From an uncultured Eubacteriales bacterium (lineage in GTDB: Bacteria > Bacillota > Clostridia > Oscillospirales > Oscillospiraceae): a DNA stretch of 64,000 bases. Shown here piece by piece: positions 14,946-24,406 of this stretch. The stretch's first letter is position 1. Every line of letters starts with the position of its first letter. The notes under the pieces were generated by a model, which saw only the letters and a list, made by a program, of their open reading frames with translations, did no database searches and had not been told where the DNA came from. The translations under genes and the position numbers were made by a program. The stretch lies in the NCBI GenBank assembly GCA_900314485.1, contig OMVL01000003.1, positions 1 through 64,000 of the forward strand, given 5' to 3'.

Positions 14946-17645
14946 TTATCCCAGCGCCTTGAGGGACTCCTCCAGCTGAGCGATCTCCCGCTGGGTCTTT
15001 TCGAGGTTGTCCCGCTCCCTCTGAATGACCGCCTCCGGAGCTTTGGAGACAAACTTCTCGTTGGCAAGCTTCGACTGAATACCCGCCAGATACTTCTGCT
15101 TCTTTTCCAGCTCCTTAGAGATGCGCCCCCGCTCGGCGTCCAGATCCACCAGCTCCGCCAGCGGAATATACAGCTTTGCGTCGGCAGTGACCAGAGAGAC
15201 CAGTCCGTCAATGGCGGCGGGGGCCTGGGTGGTGATCTCCACCTCAGTGGTGGAGGCCAGCCGCTGGAAGAAGGGGATGCCCTTGGAGAACACATCGCCC
15301 AGCTCGGTGACAACGGTCAGCTCCGCCTTGCGGCTGGGGGCTACGTTCATCTCTGCCCGGCGGGCACGGACGGCCTTGATGACCTCCATGATCTTCTCCA
15401 TGGCGGCGGCGTCCTCGGGGAAGGAGAGGGCGGCGTTGTACTTCGGCCAGTCCTGGAGCATGAGGAAGTCGCCGCTGTGGGGCAATGCCTGCCAGATCTC
15501 TTCGGTGATGAAGGGCATGAAGGGGTGGAGCAGCTTGAGAATGTCGGTGAGGACATAGCACAGCACCTGCTGGGCCTGGATCTTGGCGCTCTCGTCGCTG
15601 CCGGTGAGGCGGGACTTGGTCAGCTCAATATACCAGTCGCAGAAGTCGTCCCACAGGAAGTCGTAGACCTTCTGAGCGGCAATGCCCATTTCGAACTTCT
15701 CCAGCTGGGCAGTGACGTCCCGGATGGTGACGTTCAGCTTGGAGAGGATCCACTTGTCCTCCAGCTCCAGCGTCTCGGGAAGCTGGTTTTGGTCGATGGT
15801 CAGATTCATCAGCACAAACCGGGAGGCGTTCCAGATCTTGTTGGCGAAGTTGCGCATGGCAATGACCTTTTCCTCGATATAGCGCATGTCATTGCCGGGG
15901 GTGGAGCCCATGACCAACATGAGCCGCAGGGCATCGGCGCCGTACTGCTCAATGACCTTCAGGGGGTCGATGCCGTTGCCCAGACTCTTGCTCATCTTGC
16001 GGCCCAGAGCGTCCCGGACGATGCCGTGGATGACCACGGTATCAAAAGGCGCCTTACCGGTATAGGCCAGACCGGAGAAGATCATCCGGCTGACCCAGAA
16101 GCCGATGATGTCATAGCCGGTGACCAGCGTGTTGGTGGGGTAGAAGTATTTCAGGTCCTCAGCGTCCTCATTCGGCCAGCCCAGAGTGGAAAACGGCCAC
16201 AGGGCGGAGGAGAACCAGGTGTCCAGCGTGTCGGGGTCCTGGGTCAGGTCCTTCGAGCCGCAATGGGGGCAGATGGCGGGAGCCTCCTTGGCGACAATGG
16301 TCTCGCCGCAGTTTCCGCAGTACCAGGCGGGGATCTGATGACCCCACCAGAGCTGACGGGAGACGCACCAGTCCCGAGTGTTGTTCATCCAGTTCAGGTA
16401 GGACTTGGTAAACCGCTCGGGGACAAATTTGATCTCCCCCTTCTGAACGGACGCAATGGCAGGCTCTGCCAGAGACTGCATCCGCACGAACCACTGCTTG
16501 GAGACCATGGGCTCGATGGTGGTGTGGCAGCGGTAGCAGGTGCCCACATCGTGCTTCAGCGGCTCTACTTCCTTCAGTGCGCCGATCTCCTCCAAATCGG
16601 CCAGAATCGCCTTCCGGGCCTCCCCGGTGGTGAGGCCTGCGTACTTGCCGCAGTCCAGCACCTCCGGCTCATTTTCGGGGACATGGCCGGAGGCAATCAG
16701 GGCCTCATAGACCTCCACATCCGCCTTGCCGGTCATGTGGCCGTCATAGGTAAAGACGCGGACGATGGGGAGGGAGTGCCGCTGACCGACTTCGAAATCG
16801 TTGGGGTCGTGGGCGGGGGTGATCTTGACCACGCCGGTACCCTTGGTCATGTCGGCGTGCTCGTCGCAGACAATGGGGATCTCCTTATTGAGGAGGGGAA
16901 GAATGGCATGGCAGCCGTGGAGATGGGCATAGCGGGGGTCGTCGGCATTGATGGCGACGGCGGTATCGCCCAGCATGGTCTCAGGCCGGGTGGTGGCAAG
17001 CTCCAGATACTCGCCCGTCTCCTTCACCTGATACAGCAGGTGCCAGAAGTGGCCGTCCTGCTCCTCATACTCCACCTCGGCGTCGGAGATGGAGGTGTCG
17101 CAGTGGGGGCACCAGTTGACCATCCGGTTGCCCTGATAGATCTTGCCCTCGTTATAGAGGCGGACAAAGACTTCTTTCACAGCATCGGAACAGCCCTCGT
17201 CCATGGTAAACCGCTCCCGGTCCCAGTCACAGGAGGAACCGAGGGTGCGCAGCTGCTTGACGATGCGGCCGCCGTACTTGTTCTTCCAGGCCCAGGCCCG
17301 CTCCAAAAACTTCTCCCGGCCCAGGTCCTCCTTGGTCAGGCCATCCTTGCGCATGTCCTCCACGACCTTGGCCTCCGTAGCGATAGAGGCGTGGTCGGTA
17401 CCGGGGACCCAGAGGGCGGCATAGCCCTGCATCCGCTTGAAGCGGATGAGGATGTCCTGCATGGTGTTGTCCATGGCGTGGCCCATGTGGAGCTGGCCGG
17501 TGACGTTGGGGGGCGGCATGACGATGGTATAGGGCTTCCTGTCGGGGTCACGGTGCCCCTTGAAGCAGCCGTTTTTCTCCCACATCTCATAGATGCTGGT
17601 CTCCACGCTCTGCGGCTCGTAGACCTTTGGCAATTCTCTTGCCAT
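14946..17645 (-). CDS. valS: Valyl-tRNA synthetase
   Basis: 899 residues, a full-length class I enzyme that charges tRNA-Val. The HIGH-type motif PPPNVTGQLHMGHA is near residue 45-58 and KMSKS is in GRKMSKSLGNGIDP. The CP1 editing insert spans roughly residues 190-390 (TTRPETMLGDTAVAIN). A zinc-ribbon-like CGNCG..CPHCG pair follows in the catalytic core. The C-terminal ~60 residues form the valine-type coiled coil (ELEKKQKYLAGIQSKLANEKFV split by charged repeats). It is monocistronic and preceded by a T-box leader. Confidence 0.97.
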   Translation of the reverse strand: MARELPKVYEPQSVETSIYEMWEKNGCFKGHRDPDRKPYTIVMPPPNVTGQLHMGHAMDNTMQDILIRFKRMQGYAALWVPGTDHASIATEAKVVEDMRKDGLTKEDLGREKFLERAWAWKNKYGGRIVKQLRTLGSSCDWDRERFTMDEGCSDAVKEVFVRLYNEGKIYQGNRMVNWCPHCDTSISDAEVEYEEQDGHFWHLLYQVKETGEYLELATTRPETMLGDTAVAINADDPRYAHLHGCHAILPLLNKEIPIVCDEHADMTKGTGVVKITPAHDPNDFEVGQRHSLPIVRVFTYDGHMTGKADVEVYEALIASGHVPENEPEVLDCGKYAGLTTGEARKAILADLEEIGALKEVEPLKHDVGTCYRCHTTIEPMVSKQWFVRMQSLAEPAIASVQKGEIKFVPERFTKSYLNWMNNTRDWCVSRQLWWGHQIPAWYCGNCGETIVAKEAPAICPHCGSKDLTQDPDTLDTWFSSALWPFSTLGWPNEDAEDLKYFYPTNTLVTGYDIIGFWVSRMIFSGLAYTGKAPFDTVVIHGIVRDALGRKMSKSLGNGIDPLKVIEQYGADALRLMLVMGSTPGNDMRYIEEKVIAMRNFANKIWNASRFVLMNLTIDQNQLPETLELEDKWILSKLNVTIRDVTAQLEKFEMGIAAQKVYDFLWDDFCDWYIELTKSRLTGSDESAKIQAQQVLCYVLTDILKLLHPFMPFITEEIWQALPHSGDFLMLQDWPKYNAALSFPEDAAAMEKIMEVIKAVRARRAEMNVAPSRKAELTVVTELGDVFSKGIPFFQRLASTTEVEITTQAPAAIDGLVSLVTADAKLYIPLAELVDLDAERGRISKELEKKQKYLAGIQSKLANEKFVSKAPEAVIQRERDNLEKTQREIAQLEESLKALG

Positions 17646-17689
17646 TGTGTTTCACACTCCGTTCTTCTCGTTTCGTCGTAAATTCGGAC

Positions 17690-17928
17690 AATCAAAATCG
17701 CCCTGAGAAAATATCTCAGGGCGAACAGAGTCCGTGGTACCACCTGAATTCGGGAACAATCCCGCACTCAAACCCGATAACGGCGGGGACCGGCGGCTTT
17801 TACTCTCTTCGAAGCCGCAGCTCCGGGGCGACCTTCCGCTTCCAGCCCAGAGCGCCTTGCACCGACCGGCGCCTCTCTGAATCTGGCAGGTGAGCGTACT
17901 CCTCCCCATCTCAGCTTTTTTGCAGTTG
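17690..17928 (-). promoter_or_regulatory. T-box riboswitch controlling valS
   Basis: On the - strand the leader holds an AGTA-type stem I loop, a specifier loop read as GUC (Val) opposite it, the T-box AGGTGGTACCACGG (17733-17746) and a 10-bp terminator (CGCCCTGAGA arm, 17699-17708 with 17714-17723, then ATTTTGATT). Uncharged tRNA-Val binding would favour the antiterminator. The GUC assignment comes from folding by eye. Confidence 0.9.
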
Positions 17929-17933
17929 GGTTT

Positions 17934-17962
17934 AGTATAACCACCATATTTGCCCTTGTCAA
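17934..17962 (-). promoter_or_regulatory. valS promoter
   Basis: On the - strand: perfect TTGACA, 17-bp spacer, TATACT. It gives a ~280-base leader before valS. Confidence 0.85.
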
Positions 17963-18004
17963 GAGGCGGAAAACGCCTTTCGGCGGATTTTCCTCCTCGC
18001 TCTC

Positions 18005-18032
18005 TTGCTTTTTCCGGCCTTTCGGATATAAT
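18005..18032 (+). promoter_or_regulatory. fabF promoter
   Basis: TTGCTT, 16-bp spacer, perfect TATAAT (18027-18032). Confidence 0.65.
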
Positions 18033-18073
18033 GTAGTCTATCATCCTGTTATAGTTAGGAGCTTGTATTGCAT

Positions 18074-19306
18074 ATGGCGGATCAAAAACGTATTGTCATC
18101 ACCGGTATGGGAGCTGTGACTCCCATTGGCATCGGTGTGGAGACCTATTGGAACAGCCTCATTTCCGGCGTCTGCGGCATCGGCCCGCTCAATCGGTTGG
18201 ATACCGCCGACCTGCCAGTGAAAATCGGCGGAGAGATCCGTGACTTCGACCCCGCTGAGTATATACCAAAGGCCCAGGCGGCCAAGATGGCCCGGTTCAC
18301 CCAATTTGCCTTCATTGCGGCGGCAGAGGCGATGAAAGACAGCGGACTTGAGGTGGAGCCTTACCGCACCGGCATTACCATGGGCACCTCTATGAACGGC
18401 GTGGCAGAGATCTGCCAGACCCAGGAGGAATACACGAGGACAGGGAAGAAGGTCTCTCCCCGGTTTGTCCCCAAGGTGCTGGGCAATATGGCGGCCTGCC
18501 AGATTGCCATGGAGTATGATATTCAAGGCCCCAGCTTCACCCTCAATACCGCCTGCGCCTCCGGCATTGACGCCATTTCTCTGGCCGTGATGCTGCTGCG
18601 CTCCGGCGCGGCAGATGCCATGCTGGCGGTGGGCGGGGAATCCATTGCCTGCGCCCCGGTCATTTCCTCTCTGGCGACCGCCAACGCCCTCAGCCGTCAG
18701 AACGACGACCCGGAGCACGCCTGCTGCCCCTTCGACGTCAAGCGCAACGGCTTTGTCATTGGCGAGGGCGGCGGCGCTCTGGTACTGGAGACGGAAGAAC
18801 ACGCACTGGCCAGAGGAGCGAAGATCTACGCCGAAGTTCTGGGCTGCGCCAACAACAACGACGCCTTCCACATCACCTCCCCCCGCCCCGGCGGCGAGGG
18901 CGGCGCCAACTGTATGCGTCTGGCACTTGCGGACGCCGGAATTTCCCCCGAGCAGGTGGGCTATATCAATGCCCACGGCACCAGTACTCCGGTGGGCGAC
19001 CAGCGGGAGTGCGACGCCATCCGCACCGTCTTTGGCGACCATGCGGCAAACCTCCCCGTCTCCTCCACCAAGAGCGCTACCGGCCATCTGATGGGGGCCG
19101 GCGGTGTCACTGAGACCATTGCCTGTGTGCTGAGCATCCGGGACGGCATTCTGCCTCCCACCCTCAACGTCACCGAGCCCGACCCCGCCTGCGGGCTGGA
19201 CTGTGTGCCGCTGGCGGCCAGAAAGAAGGAATACGACATTGCCATGTCCAACGCCTTCGGATTCGGCGGCCAGAACGCCAGCATCTTGGTAGGACGGTAC
19301 AAGTAA
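18074..19306 (+). CDS. fabF: 3-oxoacyl-[acyl-carrier-protein] synthase II
   Basis: 410 residues. A condensing enzyme of type II fatty-acid synthesis that extends acyl-ACP with malonyl-ACP. The Cys-His-His triad is visible: nucleophile in NTACASGIDA, His in YINAHGTSTPVGD and His in SATGHLMGAGG. It starts RIVITGMGAVTPIG and ends with the conserved NAFGFGGQNAS. An in-frame TTG at 18068 has better spacing to AGGAG (18057-18061) and is a possible alternative start. It stands alone, away from a fab cluster, so it may be an extra or regulated synthase. Confidence 0.93.
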   Translation: MADQKRIVITGMGAVTPIGIGVETYWNSLISGVCGIGPLNRLDTADLPVKIGGEIRDFDPAEYIPKAQAAKMARFTQFAFIAAAEAMKDSGLEVEPYRTGITMGTSMNGVAEICQTQEEYTRTGKKVSPRFVPKVLGNMAACQIAMEYDIQGPSFTLNTACASGIDAISLAVMLLRSGAADAMLAVGGESIACAPVISSLATANALSRQNDDPEHACCPFDVKRNGFVIGEGGGALVLETEEHALARGAKIYAEVLGCANNNDAFHITSPRPGGEGGANCMRLALADAGISPEQVGYINAHGTSTPVGDQRECDAIRTVFGDHAANLPVSSTKSATGHLMGAGGVTETIACVLSIRDGILPPTLNVTEPDPACGLDCVPLAARKKEYDIAMSNAFGFGGQNASILVGRYK

Positions 19307-19317
19307 ATCGGAAAATA

Positions 19318-19349
19318 GAAACGGACAGGCTGTCATACCTGTCCGTTTC
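19318..19349. terminator. Terminator between fabF and the YgjP gene
   Basis: 12-bp perfect stem GAAACGGACAGG / CCTGTCCGTTTC, 8-nt loop, between convergent genes. Confidence 0.75.
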
Positions 19350-19359
19350 TGCTTGTGCG

Positions 19360-19875
19360 TTACTGCCGCAGCAGTTTCCTCCGCTGCACATGATCCGGCA
19401 GCACCGACGCCACAAAGGCGTGAAAGGCGGGGCTGTGATCCTTGTGCCGGATATGGGCAAGCTCGTGCACCACTACATAGTCAATCGCCTCGTCGGGATA
19501 AGTCATCAGCCGCCAGGAAAAACAGATGCGGTTTTTGGGTGAGCAGGAGCCGAACCGGGTCTTTGCCCCGGTAATGGTAATGCCGGCGGGGGAGACGCCC
19601 ATTTTTGCGGCATAATAGGCCACCTTGCCGGGCAGAACTGCCTTGGCTTTGGCAATTAGCGCCTGCGCCTCCTCCGCCGTAGGTTCCGGGTGATTCTGCC
19701 GTCGGGTCTCCATCTGAGCGAGATGCTTTGTAAGCCATCCTTCGTGCCGCCGGACAAAGGAGTCAACTTCCGCACCGGTCATCCGGAGAGGTGCCCGGAC
19801 AAGGACAGTGAGGTCGGGGCGAATCTCCAGGGACACCGTCCTGCGGCGGGAACGGATGACCTCATAGGGCGTCAT
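19360..19875 (-). CDS. YgjP-family zinc metallopeptidase-like protein
   Basis: 171 residues. It carries the family zinc motif HELAHIRHKDHSPAF near the C-terminus (HExxH with a third His), preceded by RFGSCSPKNRICFSWRLM and YVVVHELAH. The N-terminal half is a beta-rich recognition region. The start at 19875 follows AGGAGG by 8 bases; a longer frame to 19941 overlaps the promoter. Members are wary-named metal-dependent hydrolases related to WLM and SprT peptidases; no substrate is known. Confidence 0.88.
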   Translation of the reverse strand: MTPYEVIRSRRRTVSLEIRPDLTVLVRAPLRMTGAEVDSFVRRHEGWLTKHLAQMETRRQNHPEPTAEEAQALIAKAKAVLPGKVAYYAAKMGVSPAGITITGAKTRFGSCSPKNRICFSWRLMTYPDEAIDYVVVHELAHIRHKDHSPAFHAFVASVLPDHVQRRKLLRQ

Positions 19876-19913
19876 GGCACAGCCTCCTCTCAATGCTGCA
19901 TTCACTATGGCAC

Positions 19914-19941
19914 AGTGTATCAGGCAAACGATCGTTGTCAA
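19914..19941 (-). promoter_or_regulatory. Promoter of the YgjP gene
   Basis: On the - strand: TTGACA, 16-bp spacer, TACACT. Confidence 0.65.
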
Positions 19942-19956
19942 GATTCTTCAAAACGG

Positions 19957-19985
19957 TTGACAAGAATATCAAGATCGTGTAATAT
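19957..19985 (+). promoter_or_regulatory. Upstream promoter of the acyl-CoA synthetase gene
   Basis: TTGACA (19957-19962), 17-bp spacer, TAATAT. Back to back with the YgjP promoter. The rest of the 19986-20205 gap holds a second promoter and no gene. Confidence 0.6.
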
Positions 19986-20093
19986 AGTATTAAAAACCAG
20001 ATAAGCCAATTTCAGAAGACCTGTTTTGAAAAGCGAAAAGTGAAAACAAACACCGGAAAAGCAGCTATCTCATGCCCTGCAAACTGGCATTCC

Positions 20094-20122
20094 TTGACAG
20101 TAGCAGGGGAGGGTGGTATAAT
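20094..20122 (+). promoter_or_regulatory. Main promoter of the acyl-CoA synthetase gene
   Basis: Full consensus: TTGACA, 17-bp spacer, TATAAT. Predicted to be strong. Confidence 0.85.
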
Positions 20123-20205
20123 TTCATGTGAAAAACTTAGATGATTCAATTTGATGAAAGAAACTGCTGTTTTGGCCGGTATTTATTGATTTTTGAGGTG
20201 GAAAA

Positions 20206-21864
20206 ATGAGCAGAACATATCGGGATGAGATGTTCATCCAGACATTTGAGCACGAATACACCTGGCTCAACGGTTTCCTGCGCAATGTGCGGCGGTACGG
20301 GGACAAGGTGGCGGTGATTGACCCGATTACTGACCGCACCTGGTCTTACCGCCAGCTCAATGCCGAGGCCAACCGACTGGCCCATGCCCTCCGCGGGGAC
20401 GGGGTGGGGAAGGACGACGTGGTGATGACTGCGCTGATGAACTGCCCCGAATTTGCCGTCAGCTACATTGGGCCGAGGAAGGTGGGCGCCATCCTCAATT
20501 TGGCAAACTTCAATCTCTCTCCCTATGAGCTGTCTCTGCTGATTGAGTTCAATCAGCCTAAGGTGTTTATGTATTCCGCCGATATTGCGGACAAGGCAGT
20601 GGAAGCCCTGCAGATGGCAGAGCACCGGCCGGAGCGGGCTATTATGGCGGATAACCTGAAGGGCATTGCTTTGCCTGAGGGGCATGTGTCCTATGAGGAC
20701 TACATCGCCGGCCAGAGCGAGGATGATCCGGTCATGGACTTCCGGCCCCATATTTACGACGAGGTGCTCCGCCTGGGCACCTCCGGCACTACGGCGCTGC
20801 CCAAGAGCGTTCCGATCAACGACATCAATGAGGTGCTCTCCGCCCACGACATTATTATGCATTATCCTTTGTGTGTCAAGGACGTCTGCCTCAATACCAC
20901 TCCCTGGTTTCACCGGGGCGGCTGCCATGTGGGCGGTCCCTGCCCTTCCTTTTATGTGGGCGCAACCATACTCGCCATGCGCTCTTTCAGCCCCAAGCAC
21001 AGCCTGCAGTGGGTGGAGAAGTACGGCGTTACCTTTCTCATGGGCGCACCGCCTTCCCTGGAGATCCTGGCACGGACCCAGGAAAAGGCGCCGGCAGACC
21101 TCAGCGGTCTCCGCGGTCTGGTGAGCATGGGTGCTCCTCTGGAAAAAGAAGCCTGTATTCACTACATGAAGGTGCTGACCCCCAATATCTTCAATGGCTA
21201 CGGCACCACAGAGACCCTGTGGAACTCTTTCCTCCGTCCCTATGATCTGCCGGAGCATGCCGGCAGCGCCGGCGGCAGCTGCATTGACGACGAGATCCGG
21301 GTGGTCCGGGTCTATGAGGACCGGAAGGCAGAGCCGGAGGAGACAGTGCCTCAAGACGGCAGCACAGCAGGTGAGGTCATTATCTGCTCCCCCGCCAAGA
21401 GCACCTACAGCTATATCCGCAACCAGCCGATGGAGGAGCAGAAGTTCTACAAAGGCTGGATGTACACCGGTGACCTGGCCACCTGGGACGGGGACAGCTT
21501 TATCACCATCTGCGGCCGCAAGGACGATATGATCGTCTCTTCGGGTGAGAATATCTATCCCACCCAGATCGAGGAGGTCTTGAACGGGCATCCCGGTGTG
21601 GCGGACTGTATCGTCACCTCAGTGCCTGACCCTATGCGCGGTCAGGCGGTAGTGGCCTACGTGGTGCCTAAGCACGATGGGCTCACCGTGCGGGATCTTG
21701 TTGCCTTCTGCAATGGCAGCAATCATCTGCCCCCCTACAAGCGCCCCCGGTTTTACCGCATTGTGGACCAGATCCCCTACAACGCTACCGGCAAAAAACT
21801 GCACTATGCCATCAAGCAGCAGGCTGCCAAGGATTTGGAGGCCGGTCTGCTCAAGAGAAGCTGA
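20206..21864 (+). CDS. AMP-dependent acyl-CoA synthetase / ligase
   Basis: 552 residues, ANL superfamily. The ATP-binding motif is LGTSGTTALPKSVP (~residue 190), the motif NGYGTTET follows at ~330, and the C-terminal domain carries YTGDLATWD, CGRKDDMIVSSGENIYP and a catalytic Lys in NATGKKLHY. It makes an acyl-adenylate, then an acyl-CoA thioester. The acyl substrate is not readable; the resemblance is to medium/long-chain and aryl ligases. GAGGTGG precedes the ATG. Two promoters and a long terminator frame a single-gene unit. Confidence 0.9.
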   Translation: MSRTYRDEMFIQTFEHEYTWLNGFLRNVRRYGDKVAVIDPITDRTWSYRQLNAEANRLAHALRGDGVGKDDVVMTALMNCPEFAVSYIGPRKVGAILNLANFNLSPYELSLLIEFNQPKVFMYSADIADKAVEALQMAEHRPERAIMADNLKGIALPEGHVSYEDYIAGQSEDDPVMDFRPHIYDEVLRLGTSGTTALPKSVPINDINEVLSAHDIIMHYPLCVKDVCLNTTPWFHRGGCHVGGPCPSFYVGATILAMRSFSPKHSLQWVEKYGVTFLMGAPPSLEILARTQEKAPADLSGLRGLVSMGAPLEKEACIHYMKVLTPNIFNGYGTTETLWNSFLRPYDLPEHAGSAGGSCIDDEIRVVRVYEDRKAEPEETVPQDGSTAGEVIICSPAKSTYSYIRNQPMEEQKFYKGWMYTGDLATWDGDSFITICGRKDDMIVSSGENIYPTQIEEVLNGHPGVADCIVTSVPDPMRGQAVVAYVVPKHDGLTVRDLVAFCNGSNHLPPYKRPRFYRIVDQIPYNATGKKLHYAIKQQAAKDLEAGLLKRS

Positions 21865-21884
21865 GTGACAGCATAACAGGGACA

Positions 21885-21934
21885 AAGAAGCCCCCGGAAA
21901 TACAGGAAAATTTCCTGTGTTTCCGGGGGCTTTG
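21885..21934 (+). terminator. Long terminator of the acyl-CoA synthetase gene
   Basis: Extended hairpin with a GCCCCCGGAAA outer arm and an ACAGGAAA inner arm broken by one mismatch, closing into GGGGGCTTT. Confidence 0.75.
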
Positions 21935-22038
21935 CCTGCTGACGCCAAATTTACTCTGGAAGAACCGAAGTGAGACGGAAATTTTGATGAAAAATGGCAC
22001 TTTGGAGAAAAAATTTTCGTAGAGATGCGCAAATTTTA

Positions 22039-22067
22039 TTGACGTTCGCAAAGTATAGCGATAAAAT
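22039..22067 (+). promoter_or_regulatory. Promoter of the oligopeptide transporter operon
   Basis: TTGACG, 17-bp spacer, TAAAAT, leaving a ~150-base leader. The preceding 21935-22038 holds nothing recognisable. Confidence 0.75.
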
Positions 22068-22112
22068 GTAGTAGTCTAATGGGATTATTTCCGTGCTGCC
22101 GCGGCTGCGGCG

Positions 22113-22155
22113 AGAAACGAGCTAGCTCGTTTCTGCTTGTATTTACAATACAAGC
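22113..22155 (+). promoter_or_regulatory. Tandem hairpins in the oppA leader
   Basis: A perfect 22-bp palindrome (arms AGAAACGAGCT, 22113-22134) and directly after it GCTTGTATT-TAC-AATACAAGC (22135-22155). No T-run follows. Possible operator or RNA structure. Confidence 0.5.
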
Positions 22156-22225
22156 AATGATCCTTGTGAACCCGGGGTGGGCGCACCTCTGTTCAATGCT
22201 TTATTCTTACAAAGGAGGCCAATTC

Positions 22226-24406
22226 ATGAAACACGCAAAGAAACTGCTGGCACTGCTGCTGGCACTGACCATGGTTTTCTCTCTGGTCGCTTGCGGTGGC
22301 AGCAATACGTCCGATGGCAACAACGACGCTCCTGTTGTTGAAGTCGAGAATAACGATGACGCCACTGATGCTCAGACCGGCGACGAGACCGAGGCTCCCG
22401 TCGGGACGGACGGCGAGGCTGTTTATGTCCGCGAGGACGATGAGGACATCTACGAGGAGGCTCTGGGTGAGTATGCCGAGCTGCTCGCCGCCGCAGAGGA
22501 TCCTGCCAACTCCGTTGACGAGAGATTTGTTCTCTTCGCCAAGGCCGAGGCCGCTCTGCTGGACTCCGCTGTCATGATTCCCACCACCACTCAGGGCGGT
22601 AACTATGCCATCAGCCGTGTGGCTCCCCGTACCATCCCCTATGTCCAGTGGGGCAACGACGACGACCGCCTGCACGGCCTGGTCATCTCCGATGAATTCA
22701 TCACCAAGGAAGAACGTGAGGATCTGATGGAGCTGTGGAGAGCCGCTATGGCCGGTGAGGGCGCCTATGATCCCGCCGCCTATCTGACCGAGAAGGGCCA
22801 CACCCTGCAGAATACTTACACCACTTCTTTCGCCACCGCTCCTGTCACGCTGGACTGGCTGAACACCAGCTCTCAGTCTGACACCGAGATCACCGTGAAT
22901 ACGGTTGACGGTCTGGTGGAGTACAATAACCTGAACCAGCTGACCCCCGCTCTGGCCGAGTCCTGGGACGTCTCTGACGACGGCCTGACCTACACCTTCC
23001 ACATCCGTCCCGGTGTGTACTGGTACACCTCCGAGGGCACTCAGTACGCTGAGGTCACCGCTGCTGACTTTGAGGCCGGTTTCCATCACATGCTGGACAC
23101 CCAGGCCGGTCTGGAGTGGCTGATCGACGGCGTTGTTGTGGGCGGCACCGATTACTACGCTTACGGCGGCAGCTGGGACGATGTGGGCTACAAGGCAGTT
23201 GACACCTACACCCTGGAGGTCACTCTGGAGCAGCCCACCTCCTACTTCCTGACCATGCTGACCTACTCCTGCTTCCTGCCCATCTGCCAGAGCTTCTATG
23301 AGTCTCACGGCGGCGTGTATGGCGTTGCCGAGTATGCCGAGGCTTCTGCCGACACCAACACCTACACCTTCGGTAAGTCCACCGACGTCTCCTCTCAGGT
23401 CTACAACGGCCCCTTCCTGATTCAGAAGCTGCAGCAGGATTCCGAGATCTATCTGGTCAAGAACCCCAACTACTACAAGGCTGACGAGGTCACTCTGGAT
23501 TCCATCCGCTGGGTCTATGACAACGGCGAGAACCCCACTGCCGCATACAATGACACCCTCAACGGCACCTACGCCGGCATTAACCTGCGTGAGGCATCCG
23601 GCCTGCTGGCCATTGCCAAGGAGGACGGCAACTTCGACAAGTACGGCTATATCGTCGATACTACCTCCACCTCCTACTTTGGCGGCCTGAACCTGAACCG
23701 CGGCACCTTCGCCCTTGAGGGCGGCGCTGTTGCCTCTCCCCAGACCGAGCAGCAGAAGATCGACACCCACACCGCTCTGAACAACCTGAACTTCCGTAAG
23801 GCTCTGCAGTTTGCCTTCGACAAGAGCACTCAGAACGCCGTTGTCAACGGTGAGGAGCTGAAGGACACCAATCTGCGCAACATGTACACCCACCCCGAGT
23901 TCGTCTCCCTGTCTGCTGACACCACCGTTGACGGCGTGACCTTCCCCGCCGGCACCTTCTACGGTGAGATCGTTCAGCACTATCTGGACGAGGCCGGCGT
24001 GCCCATCAACGTCGCTGACGGCGTGGACGGCTGGTACAACCCCGAGCTGGCTGTCTCTTATCTGGAGCAGGCCAAGGAGGAGCTGGGCGACTCCGTCACC
24101 TATCCCATCAACATCGACGTTGTCTACTATTCCGCCAACGACACCAACACCGCTCAGGCCAACGCCTACAAGACGGTGATCGAAAGCACGCTGGGCGCTG
24201 AGAACGTGGTCGTCAACCTGCTGGAGGCCACCACCTCCGAGGACTTCTACGCCTGCGGCTATCGTGCTGCCAGCGGCGAGGACGGCAACTTCGACATGTT
24301 CTACGGCTCCGGCTGGGGCCCCGACTACGGCGATCCTTCCACCTATCTGGATACCTTCGCGGGTGAGGGTGCCGGCTACATGACCAAGGTCATCGGCCTG
24401 TTCTAA
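22226..24406 (+). CDS. oppA: Circularly permuted oligopeptide-binding lipoprotein
   Basis: 726 residues. Lipobox LVAC with Cys23, then an acidic linker to ~70. Residues ~74-158 match what is normally the C-terminal end of OppA proteins (ER-FVLFAKAEAALLDSAVMIP, NYAISRVAP, then WGND). Residues ~190-693 match the usual N-terminal start and middle (LVEYNNLNQLTPALAESWDV, YTFHIRPGVYW, FRKALQFAFDKST). The protein ends at the motif GWGPDYGDPSTYLD plus ~20 residues, exactly where a normal OppA would continue into the segment found at the N-terminus. So the fold is probably complete but permuted. It captures extracellular peptides for OppBCDF. The start follows AAAGGAGG. Confidence 0.9.
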   Translation: MKHAKKLLALLLALTMVFSLVACGGSNTSDGNNDAPVVEVENNDDATDAQTGDETEAPVGTDGEAVYVREDDEDIYEEALGEYAELLAAAEDPANSVDERFVLFAKAEAALLDSAVMIPTTTQGGNYAISRVAPRTIPYVQWGNDDDRLHGLVISDEFITKEEREDLMELWRAAMAGEGAYDPAAYLTEKGHTLQNTYTTSFATAPVTLDWLNTSSQSDTEITVNTVDGLVEYNNLNQLTPALAESWDVSDDGLTYTFHIRPGVYWYTSEGTQYAEVTAADFEAGFHHMLDTQAGLEWLIDGVVVGGTDYYAYGGSWDDVGYKAVDTYTLEVTLEQPTSYFLTMLTYSCFLPICQSFYESHGGVYGVAEYAEASADTNTYTFGKSTDVSSQVYNGPFLIQKLQQDSEIYLVKNPNYYKADEVTLDSIRWVYDNGENPTAAYNDTLNGTYAGINLREASGLLAIAKEDGNFDKYGYIVDTTSTSYFGGLNLNRGTFALEGGAVASPQTEQQKIDTHTALNNLNFRKALQFAFDKSTQNAVVNGEELKDTNLRNMYTHPEFVSLSADTTVDGVTFPAGTFYGEIVQHYLDEAGVPINVADGVDGWYNPELAVSYLEQAKEELGDSVTYPINIDVVYYSANDTNTAQANAYKTVIESTLGAENVVVNLLEATTSEDFYACGYRAASGEDGNFDMFYGSGWGPDYGDPSTYLDTFAGEGAGYMTKVIGLF

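Noticed and set aside
15477..17681. 734-codon open frame antisense to valS
   Set aside because: Mirror of the valS codons; low-complexity Val/Gly/Leu composition and no known domain.
24300..24406. oppA first looked C-terminally truncated at GWGPDYGDPSTYLD
   Set aside because: The missing end was found at the N-terminus, so permutation explains it better than truncation.
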